Assembly (NCBI GenBank): GCA_902363255.1
Contig: CABIZO010000003.1
Location: forward strand, 434,001-498,000
Direction: 5' to 3'
Origin: Peptostreptococcaceae bacterium
GTDB lineage: Bacteria; Bacillota; Clostridia; Peptostreptococcales; Peptostreptococcaceae
DNA length: 64,000 bases
Part shown: one piece after another, positions 61,604 to 64,000 of the stretch
Layout of the letters: each line of letters opens with the position of its first letter
Numbering within the stretch: the first letter of the stretch is position 1
The notes under the pieces: generated by a model
Told to the model about the DNA's origin: nothing
The model's input: the letters and a program-made list of their open reading frames with translations, nothing else
The model's database searches: none
Translations under genes and position numbers: made by a program

Positions 61604-63265
61604 TTATTTTAAATTTTCACAGATTTCTTTAAAAATTGGAGTTGCCGATTTACTCTCCTTTTCTGTTCCCTCAACTATAACTGTTATGGCATATTGAGGA
61701 TTTATTTCTGGATAAAAACCTGTAATCCATCCATGAGAAATGGACTTTCCGTTTAAACTACTTTGAGCTGTTCCTGTTTTCACTCCACATCCACCGTCTA
61801 AATTTGATAATATTTTTGCTGTCCCATCTTTCGATACCTTCATCATCATATTTTTAATTTTAGTCATAGTATACGGGGATATAATCTCCGAACTCTTATT
61901 AGTTTTATATGTTTTTATAGCATTTTTATTATTATCTATAATGCTATCATATATATACAGTGGCATATATGTTCCATTGTTTGCTATAATTTGTGTAAGC
62001 TGATTAATTTGAAGTGGCGTAAATTCTATATTTGCTTGACCTATAGCTAAGTTACTTATCGCTATGTGCTCTGGTAACTTAGAATCTTTTTCTTCGTCTA
62101 TGCCTATATCTACTTTTTCATCTAAGTGTAATGTTTTTATAGCTTCAAATATTTTTTCACTGCCTACCCTTTTTGCTATGTCATAAAATGCACAGTTACA
62201 AGAGTTAGCTAGTGCCTCACTTATATCTTGTACACCATGTGCAACATTGTTATTACAATTTAAGACTTCATTGGAGGAACCTACCTTTATACTTCCGCTA
62301 CAATTGTATTGATAATTTTCATCTATAGCATTATTCTCCAATGCCGCATATAATACTACTAATTTAAATACCGATCCTGGTGGATATGTAACTGCTAATG
62401 CCCTATTTTGTAATTCACCACTAGTACTATTATTATAGTCTGAAATTTTATTTTGATTAAAATTAGGTCTAGAGCACATAGACAAAACCGATCCTGTTTT
62501 AACGTCAGAAATTATTACTGCACTTGGATTTTCTTCTTTATCCATAATTTTTTCAACTTTTTCTTGTATTTTAGAATCTATACTTAATTTTAAATGCGTA
62601 GAATTTTCACTTTCTGAAGTTTCTTCAATACTGCCTTTTAAATAATTAAGACCTTTATTATTTACACCTGCTTTAAATACAGATACATAACTTTTGTTAC
62701 TATCTTTTAACTCATCATTCATGTATTTTTCTATACCGCTAACTCCATTATTCTCTGATTTTTTTATATATCCGATTAAGTGAGTTAACAAATTATTATC
62801 TGAATACCTAATTGTTTTCTCTTTTACATATATATTTTTCTCTTTTAATTCATCTATTTTACTTTGATCAATATAATCAATTTCTATTTCAATAATTTGA
62901 TTCGATAACTGTTCTTGTACAGCTTTATATATATCTTCTTCTGTTAATTTTGTTGCTTTTTTTATAAGAGCTACATTTTGATAGTTTCCACTTATTGTAT
63001 CTTTTGGTACAAGTAATATTTTCTTTTTTTGTTTATCTGTAAGAGGTAGATTATTTCTATCATATATAATTCCCCTTCCACTATTTAGATTTATTGTTTC
63101 TAAACTTTGGCTATCTACCTTACTTTCATATTCTTTATTTTTAAATATTGCTAAATTTGCTATTTCATATGTTAGATAAGTACACAATAACAAAAAAATA
63201 ACAAAAAAAGATTTTATCCTTTTTTTTATTAATTTATTTGATGTATTTTTTTTCAGTCTTGCCAT
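61604..63265 (-). CDS. Class B penicillin-binding protein
   Basis: A 553-residue transpeptidase. One N-terminal membrane helix (~18-38), dimerisation domain (NLNSGRGIIYDRN), then the transpeptidase with S298-V-F-K301, S355-C-N357 and K496-T-G-T. It is slightly short for the PBP2/SpoVD class and has no PASTA domain. Immediately upstream of sigK, as in C. difficile; a role in spore cortex or septum synthesis is possible but not shown. Confidence 0.9.
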   Translation of the reverse strand: MARLKKNTSNKLIKKRIKSFFVIFLLLCTYLTYEIANLAIFKNKEYESKVDSQSLETINLNSGRGIIYDRNNLPLTDKQKKKILLVPKDTISGNYQNVALIKKATKLTEEDIYKAVQEQLSNQIIEIEIDYIDQSKIDELKEKNIYVKEKTIRYSDNNLLTHLIGYIKKSENNGVSGIEKYMNDELKDSNKSYVSVFKAGVNNKGLNYLKGSIEETSESENSTHLKLSIDSKIQEKVEKIMDKEENPSAVIISDVKTGSVLSMCSRPNFNQNKISDYNNSTSGELQNRALAVTYPPGSVFKLVVLYAALENNAIDENYQYNCSGSIKVGSSNEVLNCNNNVAHGVQDISEALANSCNCAFYDIAKRVGSEKIFEAIKTLHLDEKVDIGIDEEKDSKLPEHIAISNLAIGQANIEFTPLQINQLTQIIANNGTYMPLYIYDSIIDNNKNAIKTYKTNKSSEIISPYTMTKIKNMMMKVSKDGTAKILSNLDGGCGVKTGTAQSSLNGKSISHGWITGFYPEINPQYAITVIVEGTEKESKSATPIFKEICENLK

Positions 63266-63369
63266 CCAATCACCTCTTATCCTTTGTAATTATTTTTAAC
63301 AAGTAAAAGAAAAAAAATACTGAATTAGAAAATATTACATAAATATTTATTTCTAATTTTTTGCACAAA

Positions 63370-63391
63370 AAAACTTCCTATTGGAAGCTTT
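63370..63391 (-). terminator. Terminator of the MarR-family gene
   Basis: AAAACTTCC / GGAAGCTTT followed by TTTTTTTG on the minus strand. Confidence 0.75.
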
Positions 63392-63833
63392 CATATTTTC
63401 GTTCAAAGAACCTATTTGCTTTTCCTAGAGCTTTTGTTAGCACTTCTAATTCATCTCCTTGAAAATTCTCAAGTATTCCATCTATCATTTCTTTATGGAA
63501 TACACTATGAACATCAAAAACTTCTTTTCCTGTTTCTGTAAGACTTACAAGTACTACTCTTCTATCCTCTTCTATTCTTTTTCTCTCAACATAACCCTTT
63601 TTTATAAGTCTATTTATAGCTGTAGTAAGAGTTCCCACTGTTATTCTTAAATCATGGGCAATTTCACCCATTGTTCTATTACCTTCTGTTCCAATAGCTT
63701 CTATTGTATGTATTTCTGTTATTGAAAGGTTTTGGAATTCTGTATTTTTCATTGCCTTTTCTTCAATATGTAAAATATCATTGAATAATTGTACTAATAG
63801 TTTATTTAAAATTTCCTCTGTTCGATTTTCCAT
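63378..63833 (-). CDS. MarR-family regulator, FabT-like
   Basis: A 151-residue winged-helix regulator. LFNDILHIEEKAMKNTEF, LSITEIHTIEAIGTEGN, LRITVGTLTTAINRLIKKGY and RKRIEEDRRVVLVSLTETG are the dimer helix, HTH and wing. The N-terminal half resembles FabT, the fatty-acid synthesis repressor. No fab gene lies downstream: the transcript ends at a terminator, and the next gene is a PBP. What it controls is beyond the window. Confidence 0.82.
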   Translation of the reverse strand: MENRTEEILNKLLVQLFNDILHIEEKAMKNTEFQNLSITEIHTIEAIGTEGNRTMGEIAHDLRITVGTLTTAINRLIKKGYVERKRIEEDRRVVLVSLTETGKEVFDVHSVFHKEMIDGILENFQGDELEVLTKALGKANRFFERKYESFQ

Positions 63834-64000
63834 AATTCATACTCTCCGTCCTTTATATTCTAAATGTATTATAATAAATTTTTTAATTTAATTCAATTAT
63901 CATCATGATATATTCCAATAATACATTATTATTTTAATAATTTGCCTAATTTATATTTATAATACCCATAAATAGTCTCTATTAATTATAATATAAAAAA

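Overview
The window is AT-rich (roughly 70 percent or more A+T by eye) DNA from a spore-forming, Gram-positive anaerobe, most likely in the Peptostreptococcaceae (the Clostridioides, Paraclostridium, Paeniclostridium and Romboutsia group). The basis is sporulation factor SigK, spore coat genes, CodY, proteins resembling the C. difficile CD1247 and CD3324 families, and the gene order rbgA-rplS-trmD-rimM-khpA-rpsP-ffh-ylxM-ftsY-smc-rnc. No rRNA, tRNA or CRISPR array was found. Most genes lie on the minus strand, so operons read from high to low coordinates.

Layout. 1-5.5 kb: start of codY (cut by the window edge), topA, dprA, comM-like, yraN. 5.7-7.9 kb: two CapA-like genes, the second with its centre deleted. 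8-15.8 kb: an FtsX-type ABC exporter with its two-component system, then a second two-component system. 15.8-22.7 kb: mgtE behind an acidic/proline leader peptide and a hairpin, an MBL hydrolase, a PBP2a-like lipoprotein, an HD phosphohydrolase, a flavin reductase with an HxlR-like operator and a papain-fold protein. 22.9-27.3 kb: relic of a bile salt hydrolase, an FNT channel and a selenium-donor cluster (YedE, YedF, DUF3343, cysteine desulfurase). 27.3-34.5 kb: accessory region with a VapE/primase replication protein beside iteron-like repeats, a CD3324-family regulator behind a hairpin leader, a GNAT, an IS3 relic, an HxlR relic, two coat genes and a broken manganese-catalase coat gene. 34.5-50.9 kb: a flavin oxidoreductase, rnhB, an LRAT-like protein, then the ribosome/SRP/SMC/RNase III block and efp. 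51-55.7 kb: aroK, aroD and aroE, with four minor pseudopilin genes between aroD and aroE. 55.7-64 kb: two large sensor kinases with complementary defects, sigK, a class B PBP and a FabT-like MarR regulator.

How the genes work together. The 36-50 kb block serves ribosome assembly, co-translational protein export and chromosome condensation. The 23-27 kb cluster probably supplies reduced sulfur or selenium. The strongest unexplained signals are: (1) the mgtE leader, whose 24-residue peptide begins MDSDP and whose coding region forms half of a 13-bp hairpin; (2) the two adjacent kinases, one keeping the phospho-acceptor histidine but lacking the ATP-binding motifs and the other the reverse; (3) a 12-bp inverted repeat covering the probable TTG start of sigK; and (4) the small-ORF and double-hairpin leader of the CD3324-family gene.
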